Shown: positions 36,373-44,704, counted from the stretch's first letter. The stretch is DNA of 64,000 nt from Diphasiastrum complanatum (GCA_029204225.1 CM055101.1:59130094-59194093); one strand, 5' to 3'. Notes: generated by a model not told the origin, from the letters alone. Translations and numbers: made by a program.

Positions 36373-39300
36373 CTCTCGGGCTTCTCTATCATGCCAAAAA
36401 GTGATAAAAGAGACCGCGGGCCCGCGCTGTATCGCAAAAACATTTGCATTTTTTCGTCAGTCGTTTCGAACAGTGAAACGCCGTTTCGAAACGGGGTCGT
36501 TTCGTACGTCCTGTTTCGAGCAAACACTGATAACGATTTTCAATAATACTTTAATGAGTATTTGACTCATGAGATTGACAGATTTGCTTAGTTGTATCCT
36601 CAACTTTTGACAAATATTCTTGGAGGCAGGGATACTTGAGGGGGGAATTGTATTGCCGTAAGCTTATTGCCATTCTATTATTTCTCGCCAAGCATCTACT
36701 AAATTGTTTGCGCATAGTTGAATCAGTCTACCACCTAAGAATTTACTCTAGATATATGTGGCTGGCTAGCTGACCACCATGTTTTTGATAGAATCTATTG
36801 CTTAATTTGGGTAGTCGAATGCCTATATTGGCCAAGGTCAACAAATATGTAGTTCAGTTCGTGGATGGCTGCGAGTGATTTGAAGATACAGATTGCTCAC
36901 AGTAGACGAATGTAATATCTACTCATTGAATAACGAAGTAATCAAATGTGCTGTATTAGTCAAAGGTAATTATTGTTTCGCTACCCAAGGAACCATAGCA
37001 GGTACTGTGCAATGTGAATGACTTAGGGGAAAAGAGCAAAAGTGTCAATCAGACTGAACTTTGAAGCATGCTATAGCTTGATAGATAGAGGAGATTGAGA
37101 GCTCTGGGATAGTATCTACACATTTTGAAGATCATGCTTGCATGACAAGCTAAGTCAAAAACCACCTTTAGGTAGTTGTGGATCCATAGGGAAGAAAACA
37201 TTTTGTTTGCAAAATTAAGGCACATTGCTTAAATTTCAGCATGCTATGGGTGCTTGTAGAGCTGGATGCACCATCCAAGGAGGGATTTGGAGCTCAATTT
37301 CCTAATTCCCTCCTAGCTTATCCTCCACTCCACCTGTATATTTAGGTGGGCATGGAGAAGGGAGACATGCTTCTCATCATGCTTTGTGGTGTGAAGTTAT
37401 GGAGTGCTCGCGCTAGAGCGACGGAGAGAGTTTGTCACGGTCTTGGAGAGAATTCCATTTCCAGGATTAGCTATTGCACGTGAGAACTGTTGCACCTGCT
37501 TATAGGTGATAAGTGAAAAACAAAGTACTACCTATCACTTATTCACCATCCGACATAGTTGCATGGTAGAAATCATTGGCTGGTCCAAAAGATTGTTATC
37601 ACCATAGATTTTCACTGTCGCTTCGTTTCAACTTTTCCGTTCTTACAAAGGAACAAAACTCATCTTTTGACTCCAATTTTAGTTTATACCATCTTCCTAT
37701 CTGCAACTAAAATTATTTGAACGGATCCATATTCTCAGAATGGCCTCAATAATATGTCATTGAAGTGGCTCTCATCTTGTCGGATTGATTCATAATGTTG
37801 CATCTTCCTTTTCAAGGGCTGTTTTTATAACTCTTAGTGAACTTTTTTTTACAAAAAGGGGGTCAGAAGGGCAAACTCGATCTATCGCTTCAATATATAG
37901 CTGTCCATTGCATGCTCGATTCATTGGCACACTAAATTCTTCTACATCCTCAGATAGCTTTGTTCTCAGAACCATATCAGTTTCTGAGAGTCAGCAAAAC
38001 AATGAAATAGGTTCTCTTTATTTTTTTTGACTCTTTGACAATCTGGATTTCAAATAGTATGTATTGGACTTCCAAAATTTTTTGATAGGAAAGGGTAAAA
38101 ATGATAGGTCCGATTTTCACCTTATATGAAGATCAGGGATTGAGTTGGGCACATGGAATGTGTTCCGTACAGAAGGCTCCGAGTCCAAAATGTGCAGATG
38201 GTGAATCTATGCAAGAGACTCTAGTCACTTTGCTATTGCTTCTAAATCTCTTGGTGGTAATATGGAGCAAGTTTGTGGAAGTCAAACATTATACAGTGCA
38301 ATGAAACATACAGCTTTCAGATTATAACCCTTTTAAGTCGGGCCTTTCAGGCGAATATCGAAATCCCATAATAGCTCGTGTAGGAACATTTCTTCAGTAG
38401 GACATATTCTTCTTTAGGTTGTTGGGTGAAACTTTTAATTTGTACACTAAGGTTTCTACTTGTTCATTATGTTTTTGCAGGTCTGGCAAGCCACTGCAAG
38501 CGGTTCCCTGGAAGTTGCATTTACCTTCCCTGAAGATTCTGATGTTGGAGATAATCTGGATGTACGTTTGTTTCTGGGATTAATGTTTTTTAAACTTTTG
38601 AATGAATATGAAAAAATAAGCATTAGCAGCATCTTTGAGAGAGAAGTGTTTCTCGAGTCAACATAAGATCATGTTTCAGATCTATGTAGATTTTGTTTTC
38701 CCTATTTCTCTATTCTAACTTATCATGTCATTGCTGGTAGTTCTTTTGGTTCATTTCTCCTCGGTAATCTTTTCGTTATTAGACTTCCTGAATCTTTTTA
38801 GGAATGGATGTTTTTGAACTGGTGCATAAATTGCAACTTTCACAATAGTGCTTGTTTTTAATGCAGGGTGCACTGGCGCTATGTGGAAGTATTGATGCCA
38901 ATGGCAAGCCAGTACTCATGTGCTCATATAATGACAATACTGTTCGACTATTTGATCTTCCAACGTAAGCATTCATTCTACATTAAGTCAATACAAAAAA
39001 AAATAGATTACGTACCTTGACAGAACTCCTCCTGGAGGTCTTTGGTCTGTTTTTAAGGAGCTGCATATATAAGAGTTTTCCTTATCTTTGCATCAAATGA
39101 TGTACATTCAAATTGGTGCTTATATCTTCATTAGCCATGCCAGCAAAAAGAGAATCCCAACGTCTCCTAGCTGTCCTGTATATTATGGATGAAGTTCAGT
39201 GGTCTTTGGGTTCAACTTGTCAATGAATGTGGCATATCTTGCGGCATTGCAGTGATACTGCTGAAAGATTTTTTGCAGGTTTTCTGACAGAGGAGTCCTT

Positions 39301-39426
39301 TTCTCCAAGGAAGAAGTCAGAGCTTTGCAGGTTGGACCCGGTGGACTGATGTTCTCTGGGGACAGTGGTGGGGATATCAATGTTTGGTGCTGGTCTCAGG
39401 CATCGTCTCCCAGTCAAAAGCAGTGA
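13920..39426 (+). CDS. ZFWD: CCCH zinc-finger and WD40-repeat protein (ZFWD family)
   Basis: Nine coding exons: 13920-14387, 16847-16942, 28966-29055, 29299-29400, 29875-30021, 30659-30778, 38481-38561, 38867-38964 and 39279-39426. All introns are GT-AG. Introns 1-7 are phase 0 and the last is phase 2. Joined, they give an uninterrupted 449-residue protein. Two C-X7-C-X5-C-X3-H fingers occupy residues 29-47 and 119-137, separated by a Ser/Gly-rich linker. A WD40 propeller follows from about residue 150, with repeats ending IRVWD, IRVWD, IKVWQ, VRLFD and INVWC. Two introns fall exactly before a VW pair. The architecture and length match plant ZFWD proteins (about 420-450 residues), presumed to bind RNA or act as scaffolds; their function is poorly known. 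Introns 2 (12.0 kb) and 6 (7.7 kb) are swollen by transposons, but every exon and splice site is intact. Confidence 0.95.
14388..15499. other. Left part of intron 1, no element recognised
   Basis: The intron 1 donor is CTA|GTAATT. I see no transposon domain or RNA gene before the antisense copia leader that begins near 15500. Confidence 0.4.
15500..16295 (-). mobile_element. Antisense copia 5' LTR plus repetitive leader
   Basis: On the minus strand an LTR of 323 bp runs from 16295 (TGTTAGAAATTAG) to 15973 (ATTCTATCA). It is followed directly by a perfect initiator-Met primer-binding site, TGGTATCAGAGC (15972-15961). Downstream, the leader to about 15500 carries the motif GCATCTGAGG...GGCAGATCTG repeatedly at 62-64-bp spacing (15640-15930). 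No gag or pol follows, so the element is truncated after its leader. It sits in intron 1, opposite to the gene. Confidence 0.85.
16296..16846. other. Right part of intron 1
   Basis: No gene is seen. The stretch ends at the TTGCAG acceptor before exon 2. Confidence 0.4.
16943..18529. other. Left part of intron 2, no element recognised
   Basis: It begins with a consensus donor (CAA|GTAAGTAG). It is AT-rich, with CAAGT(T/G) words scattered around 17900-18150. No coding domain is seen before the LINE remnants. Confidence 0.4.
18530..19204 (+). mobile_element. LINE 3' fragment (RT zinc-binding end and 3' UTR)
   Basis: From about 18541 the frame reads EVESEEHFIFRCP then YYEIRGRY, the zinc-binding tail (zf-RVT) found after the reverse transcriptase in plant LINEs. 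A 122-bp stretch is then duplicated in tandem (18638-18759 and 18760-18881). The 3' UTR ends with a small hairpin (CTACT, loop ACTT, AGTAG; 19167-19180) and a short pyrimidine tail (about 19196-19207). A new LINE head follows at once. The copy is 5'-truncated and has frame breaks. Confidence 0.7.
18638..18881. repeat. 122-bp tandem duplication inside the LINE fragment
   Basis: GCGCTCACTCACCACATACG begins at 18638 and again at 18760. The copies are about 90% identical. Other LINE remnants in this window (24105, 35623) have only one copy, so the duplication is specific to this one. Confidence 0.8.
19281..20298 (+). pseudogene. LINE ORF1 with frameshift
   Basis: The start at 19281 gives MARKKGSPRSPPP, a proline/serine-rich head resembling the MAPKKTVG head of the copy at 23126. 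A frameshift near 19590 is needed to enter the rest: a predicted coiled coil (about 19640-19850; LEETLSRKEE, IQELEERIEQHKAE) and a C-terminal domain (LNVRMRGIED, TTLIIRFTGIEERQAVLR, LVFMDDDLTPMQV). This order of coiled coil, RRM-like and C-terminal domains is that of L1-type ORF1 nucleic-acid chaperones. The C-terminal part has a close relative at 22380-22860. Calling it ORF1 rests on layout and position. Confidence 0.7.
20350..21458 (+). pseudogene. LINE endonuclease (EEP family), one stop
   Basis: The first part (to 20646) has CNGIHSS, the active-site TETH and GGVACLFRDSL. After a stop at 20644-20646 the next frame (from 20643) continues with LAICYFPPE, GDFNART and SDHSYLSLSVG, the metal-binding and catalytic motifs of exonuclease-endonuclease-phosphatase enzymes that nick target DNA for LINE insertion. 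The domain is nearly complete. Only the one stop and the missing RT downstream show it is dead. Confidence 0.85.
21735..21878 (+). mobile_element. LINE 3' end fragment with (CT)n tail
   Basis: GGAGACGTTTTATGTGCTCC...ACTTGACATGTACC leads to a hairpin ATGCC-TTCT-GGCAT (21790-21803), then GGAAAAGACATTAATAAA and (CT)n to 21878. The same series occurs at 36058-36165. Only the last 140 bp of a LINE is present, directly after the (CTTT)n tail of the preceding copy. Confidence 0.75.
21824..21878. repeat. (CT)n microsatellite
   Basis: About 55 bp of pure CT follows the LINE end. The sequence immediately to its right looks like the head of another LINE copy. Confidence 0.95.
21879..23051 (+). mobile_element. 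LINE copy with ORF1 remnant and 3' end, EN-RT deleted
   Basis: The copy holds a broken ORF1: a coiled-coil part near 22140-22280, then ILREQKALNVRVRGILN (22381-) and TKIYLDEDLTFMQERKKAR (22605-). These align with LNVRMRGIED and LVFMDDDLTPMQVVERR of the copy at 19281. It jumps straight to a 3' end with hairpin ATGCC-TTAT-GGCAT (23020-23033), GGAAAAGACGTTAGTAAA and a (CT)n tail. Endonuclease and RT are absent. Confidence 0.75.
22688..22831. repeat. 72-bp in-frame tandem duplication in LINE ORF1
   Basis: AAGTGGCTTATCTAT begins at 22688 and at 22760. Each unit encodes 24 residues ending VDCKP...INKSL and keeps the frame. The related ORF1 at 20298 has a single equivalent (VIYRDGKARYID). Confidence 0.85.
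23052..23094. repeat. (CT)n microsatellite
   Basis: About 43 bp of CT join the 3' end of one LINE to the head of the next. Confidence 0.95.
23095..23500 (+). mobile_element. LINE head (start of ORF1), 3'-truncated
   Basis: After the CT tract the sequence gives a start, MAPKKTVGSSFVGQ, then a proline-rich stretch that continues in another frame (PPYQRIEQLTSEFFAMKS). This parallels the MARKK plus proline-rich head at 19281. It stops at about 23500 and no more LINE sequence follows. Confidence 0.55.
23501..24104. other. No gene seen (intron 2)
   Basis: AT-rich sequence. A short run with repeated CCGATTCG words lies near 24025-24090. No domain is recognised. Confidence 0.35.
24105..24260 (+). 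mobile_element. Short LINE C-terminal fragment
   Basis: The bases encode YYEIRGRYHWLS and then match the GGATCCATG.TG.GTTGC.CTTATG.TA.GAGAGATG segment of the LINE ends at 18780 and 35630. It is a 150-bp scrap with no tail. Confidence 0.65.
24388..24840 (+). repeat. 5' LTR of copia A copy 1
   Basis: Starts TGTTAGAAG and ends TTTCCTACA. A TATTTATATG TATA-like box lies at about 24668, followed by a CT/CTT-rich tract and GGCGCC at 24742. Confidence 0.95.
25577..26740 (+). CDS. 387-codon open frame of the non-autonomous copia element
   Basis: The N-terminus (MARDLGAIRTCSSEDMLDGTNYSSWS) is the start of copia gag and aligns with the gag at 34180. KTSKSAWETLLKMYR is the next gag block. The middle is not recognisable. 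Residues around GQQGPHLEHFGQQ and LSESLRDSKASFY match the spacer that lies between integrase and RT in the relative at 57300-57470. Two or three stretches are hydrophobic enough to be membrane segments (LLIIFSLCYIVSILLCI; FWLVAGFLVTYFAWSMLVF). No zinc knuckle or catalytic motif remains. The frame has stayed open while other family members are full of stops. It could be translated as a defective Gag, or be open by chance in a young copy. Confidence 0.5.
   Translation: MARDLGAIRTCSSEDMLDGTNYSSWSCKLRFCIDVIIKILSVTRSILYHLRFCKTSKSAWETLLKMYRIKDSSSCFFLFTSSSLKVEEQSHAKFDHCLSTSTSLHRNVGMVKHSSSLEPFVANDGCFSEEFYEQASQDNVLEKAEIKRSLKPFCTNGGGEKIMSISTLVQSGVLLDFLGVQSGKLLVFFLKMVDTRFSHGLLIIFSLCYIVSILLCIGNDLQKVFGQQGPHLEHFGQQSVGDFVAVGQPATASCWLSESLRDSKASFYLGGNTHASPKSVPYADFHVVMLTSYDDGVVLPSVGEQIIDSKIREDVMVKEYHTLLYVSCGKKTYGIMWEPLMDCKSIFWLVAGFLVTYFAWSMLVFTLRLDATALRILHLFYIGHDWG
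26928..27380 (+). repeat. 3' LTR of copia A copy 1
   Basis: Same length as the 5' LTR. It is preceded by AAGGAGGG and followed by the target duplication GAAGT. Confidence 0.95.
27386..28965. other. Right part of intron 2, no element recognised
   Basis: No coding domain or RNA gene is seen in about 1.6 kb. It ends at the TTGCAG acceptor before exon 3. Confidence 0.4.
30022..30658. other. Intron 5
   Basis: A 637-bp intron with a short (CA)n run near 30273-30288. No other content is seen. Introns 3 (29056-29298), 4 (29401-29874), 7 (38562-38866) and 8 (38965-39278) are likewise short and free of recognisable elements. Confidence 0.5.
30779..31389. other. Left part of intron 6
   Basis: Begins with the donor AAG|GTGAGT. 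No element is recognised before a run of C at 31380-31388, next to the hAT remnant. Confidence 0.4.
31390..32860 (-). pseudogene. Antisense hAT-family transposase remnant
   Basis: Read on the minus strand: 32842-32636 gives RKLEEVRG then DRWQWFHQPLHAVACLLHP, a conserved hAT block. 32463-32188 gives WWMKYGNDVPKLQKLAIRVL, CERNWSVFSLIHTKRRNRL and a final MCMPTYGL, the C-terminal dimerisation domain that defines hAT transposases. About 31965-31870 encodes NPDEINVARVPDLPP plus an acidic end. About 31570-31395 gives an Asp/Glu-rich tail ending PPRRQRPRR. The blocks are split as by introns. The N-terminal zinc finger and catalytic region are missing and one stop interrupts the acidic tail. No terminal repeats were found. 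Confidence 0.85.
32985..33467 (+). repeat. 5' LTR of copia A copy 2, with internal (TC)n
   Basis: A 483-bp LTR related to the 453-bp LTR of copy 1. A (TC)n tract of about 66 bp (33313-33378) occupies the place of the short CT/CTT-rich tract of copy 1. Confidence 0.9.
34180..35622 (+). pseudogene. Copia gag-protease-preintegrase of family A copy 2
   Basis: The gag starts MAKESEAIGSLFSEDRLDRT at 34180 and breaks at about 34440. It continues in a second frame (KTSKSAWDTLYTMYR, LLKMQEGDQVTNHLTKIKDL) and a third, with a correct zinc knuckle CHYCKRYGHFIKDC near 34930. The protease triad reads VIRSGATRHMT, so the catalytic Asp of the usual DSGAT is Arg. NVLYVPGIKKNLLSVS and ELWHARFGHLNFASLKKL then give the GAG-pre-integrase domain before the break. 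At least three frameshifts plus the lost Asp make it inactive. Confidence 0.9.
35623..36165 (+). mobile_element. 5'-truncated LINE inserted into copia
   Basis: It starts with the LINE C-terminal end (EDPRCVALMLREMFLLRHDM), open to a stop at 35965 with an Arg-rich tail. A 3' UTR follows with GGAGATGTTTATATACGCTCC, ACTTGACATGTAC, the hairpin ATGCC-TTTT-GGCAC (36119-36132) and GGAAAAGACATTAATAAA, then a (CTT)n tail. The junction with copia at about 35622 has no extra bases that I can distinguish. Confidence 0.85.
36166..36371. repeat. Compound (AC)n and (CT)n microsatellite
   Basis: The LINE tail runs into (CA)n-rich sequence (36176-36232), then AC-rich degenerate repeats and pure (CT)n at 36312-36370. 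Confidence 0.9.
36400..36535. repeat. Palindrome-rich patch
   Basis: It contains the perfect palindrome CGCGGGCCCGCG and repeated CGTTTCGAA/TTTCGAAACG words, some in inverted order. It is GC-richer than its surroundings and may be a foldback-type repeat remnant related in style to 40219-40410. Confidence 0.5.
36536..38480. other. Right part of intron 6
   Basis: No transposon domain, RNA gene or convincing coding frame is seen in about 1.9 kb. It ends at the TTTTTGCAG acceptor before exon 7. Confidence 0.4.
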
Positions 39427-39866
39427 CAGGGGAAATTGACTTGTTAACATTTTTGTTCTAGTTTGGGCATGCAAACATATACAGAAAGGACTCTATAGAA
39501 GCATTGGCTCGATTCTGGCTTCTACGGTTTGTATCTGAACAGATTAGTTTCTCCATCATCATTCCATGCAAAGCATGGAGATATGTTTCCAGCCTATGCC
39601 AAAGTCAAACGAGCACCAAGCTTTCTCTTGACATCAATACTGACAGTCGGTGCAAGTGAAATGCACCTTCCAAGTTGTTTTGACAAAGCTGATTGATTTT
39701 TAGGGGATTTTCGGGGTTCGATACTGATAAATTGCACTAGCTTCTAGCTTGAGCGCTAGAAGCTCTGCTTGCAACCTTAGTAAGGACTCTGTTCCTCGAG
39801 AGATTTTATCCTTTATGCTTCTCAGAAAGAGTGACCCCCGTTTGCAATTCTTTGATCGTGAAAGCA

Positions 39867-39872
39867 AATAAA
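39867..39872 (+). terminator. Candidate poly(A) signal of the CCCH/WD40 gene
   Basis: AATAAA lies 440 bp after the stop codon. It is the first good match and gives a 3' UTR of ordinary length. Confidence 0.4.
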
Positions 39873-40218
39873 AAGGTTATTCTGGAAAAAATTATTGCGT
39901 GAGATATTTCTAGCCAAATCTGTTGACGATGCTTCTGAAATCTTATGATCAGTTATAGACTTGTATGGACTTTTGAGTTTGGCAAAGTGACTGGTGGAGT
40001 TTAGTATGTCAAGTAAGGTGGAAGCATACGAAATATGCTCTTATGCATGACTTCTAAATTCTAAGCTTGAGCTTGCAGATCGTCATTCTCTTGCTATACA
40101 TTGACTATTGACAGTACTGCTGCACAAGGTGATTAAGCAACTGTTCATCTTTATTATGAAGATGCTTATTCTTTGATTTAGTTTGTGCTTTCTGCTGTGG
40201 AGAGTCTTCTGAACCTTA
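39873..40218. other. Intergenic, nothing recognised
   Basis: Follows the proposed end of the CCCH/WD40 transcript. No gene or repeat is seen. Confidence 0.35.
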
Positions 40219-40410
40219 GAAGCCCGTTCCGACCAAAATGGGTCGGGACGTTCTGTACTTTCCGGAACATTCCTGGTCGGAACGATATTCATATAAATTT
40301 AATTATTTTAATTATTTATGTGAATTAAATCCTTGGTAAAAAAACGTTTTTTTATTTTGAGGGCATCGTTCCGGAACAGAACGCGTTCTGTTCCAGAACG
40401 GGCAACTAAG
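40219..40410. mobile_element. Short palindrome-rich element with inverted ends
   Basis: The left end GCCCGTTCCGACC and right end GTTCCAGAACGGGC are inverted copies over about 8 bp (GCCCGTTC). Inside are GTTCCGACC...GGTCGGGAC (a hairpin) and a perfect 22-bp palindrome at 40373-40394, whose half is GGAACAGAACG. The centre is AT-rich. No target duplication is clear. This looks like a small non-autonomous foldback or MITE-type element. Confidence 0.5.
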
Positions 40411-40980
40411 TTCTGAACATATTGTTTTGAAACATGTCAAAACAATGTCTTACACGAGTCGATCATTGTATTCAAATAATATCAGAGCATGCATGTTCTT
40501 TTCCTTGGCTAGAGATTTGGCCTTGCCTTGCAGAGACGACAATGTGTTCAAGTGGTCAACAAACCCGTAAAAACATTGTTCATCTGATTTGGTGGCCTGA
40601 ACTTCTTCAGACTAAAAACTTGTGAGGCCTTTAATATGATGTACATATCTCTGAAACCATTAGTGAAAAAAAAGAAAAGGAAATGTGTAATCCCATTTCA
40701 ACCAGATTCTGAAACTTAATAAGGCCATTTTATTGCCATAAGCCAATTCTGAAACTAATCAATAATACTAGAAAATTAACTTATAGAAGAGATTGGAATA
40801 TTACATTTTTCAGTATATTAATGATTTTTTTGTGAGCAATTTCTAACAGTTCATTATCTGTGTCATCACCAGTCATTACCAAATTAATATCAATACAGGC
40901 ATCCACAACATGCTAACATTGACATACAGTTGTCAATTAACTGAATGTTTATGAATGTCTACGTAAATCATTCATTTAGA
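40411..40980. other. Intergenic, nothing recognised
   Basis: AT-rich sequence. One 63-codon open frame at 40434-40625 has no recognisable feature and is not called a gene. Confidence 0.35.
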
Positions 40981-41055
40981 ATAAAAAATTGTAGTTTCCA
41001 TTGATAAGCTAAAGAAAATAAAAAATTGTAGTTTCCATTGATAAGCTAAAGAAAA
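40981..41055. repeat. 37-bp tandem duplication
   Basis: ATAAAAAATTGTAGTTTCC begins at 40981 and 41018. The two copies are identical, so the duplication is recent. Confidence 0.9.
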
Positions 41056-42404
41056 TATTCACGTAGTCTAGCACTGCTCAAACTATTGTACTATCATTAT
41101 GCATGTGTCTAAACACTTGATGTAGAGCTAGGTCATTTAGATGAGTAACACCATCTATTGTGCTTTTTTTGACATGCAATCAAAATATTTATGGAAATTA
41201 TAAACTTTTTGACTAAAATTGCCAAAATAAATAACTTTGGATACTGTAAATTGTGATACAGAGGGAGGTGAGGTCATCAAGAGGTTTGCCATTATTGTTC
41301 ACATGTGCGAGTAGTAAGTGCCAAAAATATAGTAGGAGATGTCTTTTGTTAGAGGAATAGCTTCCAAACAACTTATAGCCTTCATATGTTCATAGAGAGT
41401 CATCAATAAGAAGGTTCTTGTCATATCCATATGGGTTGATATAGATATAAATGAGTGAGAATCACTTTTTTGAGGGTGCTAAAGCACTTTCGGAAGGCTA
41501 AGTGATTATTGAGACTGCAAGTTACATTAGAGGAGTTCTAAATTCAAAAAAGACCCTTTGTAAAGATTCTCTTGAAGTGTTTTCTCACATTTTTTTTACA
41601 CATGGACCAATCAAAACACTTAAATTTGAAATCTACGTAACGTAACATTTTGAGTCCCCATTTTGAGACCACATTAAAAATTGCATAACTTTTTAGTGGT
41701 AAGTCCGATTTCAGCGAAATTTGGTGCGTTGGAAAGTGCTTGACGAGCGCTTTTCAATGATATCTTACATGACATACTTTTGATATATGAGTAAACAGTT
41801 ATGACAAGTCAAAGCTATTAGTTGAAAATAGGGTTATAATATTTTAAAAATAAAAAAGGGATGTTTGCACGAATTCTTATAAGGTCCTTTTGGAGCTCAA
41901 AACTCTCCTAATGTTGTTTTGAGCAAGTAAGAGTTCAATTGTACCACTAAAACCACTCTCAAATAGCCTACAACTTGGCCCTTAGAGCTTGTGACCATAC
42001 GTCAGGGCTCCAATTCTCCAAAATATATATAAAAAAAATATAAAAAATCCTAAAATTTCAGACTTTTCCAATTTGTTTTACATCATTAGACCTAATAAAG
42101 ATGAATGAAGCTAATGGAATTAATTTGATATGCTCCAACAAAAATGTCTGAAGTTTATGGCTTTGAAATTGCTTCTACCAACAAAAAACATGAAAATTCA
42201 CCAAAAAAATGTTAATTTGACTAGAAATTGATATTTTTGACATGTTTTTACGGATGTAAAATTCATGCAAGTACAAACAACCCTTGTCACCCTCATAATG
42301 ACTCTCCCTAAGCTCCATAATTTATGATTTGATTCTACATTGGCTTTTACGATTCATGTAGGTTCCAAAAACACTGAAATATTAGCCAATATCAATAATA
42401 GTGG
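41056..42404. other. Intergenic AT-rich sequence
   Basis: No gene is seen. The segment near 41670-41800 looks like a dispersed repeat, but no copy lies in this window. Confidence 0.35.
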
Positions 42405-42475
42405 GGTGTATGGTTAGAGTTGTTGACTGCGATCGGCTAGGTGCGGGCTCGATTACCGCTGCGAAGTAGTTAATT
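42405..42475 (+). mobile_element. tRNA-derived SINE head (degenerate tRNA-like sequence)
   Basis: TGGTTAGAGTTG resembles the Pol III A box, and about 35 bp downstream GGGCTCGATTACC resembles the B box (GGTTCGANNCC). Between them TTGACTGCGATC resembles an anticodon arm. The T arm and acceptor stem do not pair well, so a functional tRNA is unlikely. A SINE 5' part or tRNA pseudogene fits better. Confidence 0.45.
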
Positions 42476-44053
42476 TACTATTTTAAGTTTTATTAAGTTT
42501 TTCAGCTTGATTGATTTTTGCCGTTTGGCATTCTCAATTTTATATACTTTCATCTTTTTGTACGTTGATGGGTTTTTCCATGATTTATTAGTATAAGTAG
42601 GGATTTCTTCTTAGGGTCTTGCTCCTCACATGGCATTGCCCACATATGGTTGTTAGGTTGTATATATGCTGTATATAACCGACCATTAGTTGTTTAACGC
42701 GTTGCATAAAAAAAAAAGCCAAGTTTCCAGCTGTATGGCTATGGAGCAAGCCCATATCATTTATTTCTAACTATGGAACGAATGAAAATCAAAGAAACCA
42801 AATACTTGGAGGTTGATTTTCTCCCTCCCCAAACCCCCGAAAAAAAAAAAATTTCCTACCAAAGAATCAAGAAAAGACAACCACACTTCCACCTTCCGAT
42901 AAATGCAAGCTCTAGCTCTTATACTACTATAAGAATTTATGATCACTTGTAATTCCTCTTCACAAAGTACTAAAAGGAGTAACAATGGAGCCAAACCACC
43001 AAAATGGGCATTGTAAACAAAGAATACACAATATTGTGGCCCAATGAGACGTACCTCTGAGTCGTATGAAGTTGTTCATTTTAGCCCTTTTGTGAAGTTT
43101 TCAAACTTCAGAAAAAACCTTCATAATCTCAATGAAAGTGGTACGTCCCTCATATGACAAGGTTTAGCCTTTGAAAGATCAAAGACATGCATCTAGAGAC
43201 CGGAGATAGAAATCTTGTGACAAGCATGATGCGCAACACTTTAATTTCTGGCAAGCCAATTTGTGAATTTTTTTATGTTGGTCCTCGGTCATCGTGATTG
43301 CTTCTTTCTTATTGTGCCCAAATGTAGTATGAAGGCATCAATTGTGATTTAAGAGAAGTAGCTAACTCATTAGTCAATTTTTGTGGTTTCTTTGTTAGAT
43401 AATTTTGGAACAAGCAATTCATGATGCCGTTGGTTAGCTTTCATCGTGAATTGGATTTCTAGACTAGGGAGGAGGGGTTTATGAAGAACAAGTTCGGATC
43501 TAATACTAAAAGTCTAAAGGATGTATAACCATAATAGACAAAAGACTCAACTTCCTTCGATAAGTCTCTCACTACACCCTCAAAATTTCTCAAGAGGAAT
43601 TGTTAGGACATTCCCGTCATCATATTGTCTTATTATTTCAACCGTAGGATATTTCTCACAAACTATAAGACTGGTATTTGTGAGCAAAGCAAATTGAAAA
43701 GATTGAAGCCGATTGTAAGAAAATCTAGTCAAAATCATATTATTTAGAATGTCATCAAAATATGTACAAAATATACATGAGAGACATTAATTGCAATAAA
43801 ATAAGAGTATTAGACACATTTGATATTCCCAGTAGGAAATTAGCTTGCAACCCACGAAAGTTTCAAAAATAGCTATTCATTGAGGCAGGAAGGAGATCCT
43901 ACTCAACGTGTTTGTTGTTTCCTAGATATCTTCATGAATAAAGATATAATTACATTAGTAGTATAAAAAAATTCCTTGATTTTGGGATGTATGTGATTTC
44001 TCCTCTATACTATCACTTGTGGGTATGTATGCACAAACTTCAATTCAAGAACA
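42476..44053. other. Intergenic, nothing recognised
   Basis: AT-rich sequence with short A runs (about 42708 and 42840). I see no gene or element. Confidence 0.35.
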
Positions 44054-44704
44054 TGTTAAAAATGCAACAAAATAATCCCATTTGATCCTAGATCTAATAG
44101 CTAGATTACTAATCAATGCATTGATTTTTAGCTTATCTTGGCTTGAACTCCACAAATTGGCTCCAAAATCATGCTAAACTCTTCACATGTGTGAGTGTAC
44201 GGCCTGCCTGCCGCCTGTGTACTGTACCTGCACCTTCAAACTCATCTAATGATTACAAAAATCTATATGGCAATAGCGATCATCATTCAAAAGATAGACA
44301 AAAACTAGTCATGAAGGAAGATTTTGATTTTACTCATAATTGGATGGATGATCCATCACATATTTATACATAAGTGCCTCGGATCTGAGATGCATAGGGC
44401 TTAATCTGATCCATCCATAACCTAAATGTAATGTTTAATCTATTAGGTTATAAGATCCACCCTAATTGGGGGTCAAGATCTCGATATCCAAAACAATGTA
44501 CAAATTGCTATTTTTAGGTCATAGGATCTCTCTAGCCTATCTATGCACATTTTGGCCTCATTCCAAAGGTACCATTCCAAAGCTAGCTTATTGATTTGAC
44601 TTAGAAGAAAGTATCCTATGATTTTGGCATGTGTGACATCCCACAACATGGCCTCAATGCAATTTACAAGTGGACATTACAAACTAGCTTATGTAATTTT
44701 AACA
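44054..44704 (-). repeat. 3' LTR of copia B
   Basis: The boundaries come from the polypurine tract at one end and from alignment with the sense copy at 53829 at the other. It keeps a TATA-like TATAAATATG (about 44363-44372) that the sense copy has lost. Confidence 0.85.

Noticed and set aside
37785-38030. 81-codon open frame in intron 6
   Set aside because: No recognisable domain; it lies within a spliced intron and has an equally open frame on the opposite strand.
42405-42475. Functional tRNA gene
   Set aside because: Acceptor and T arms do not pair properly; only box-like words remain.
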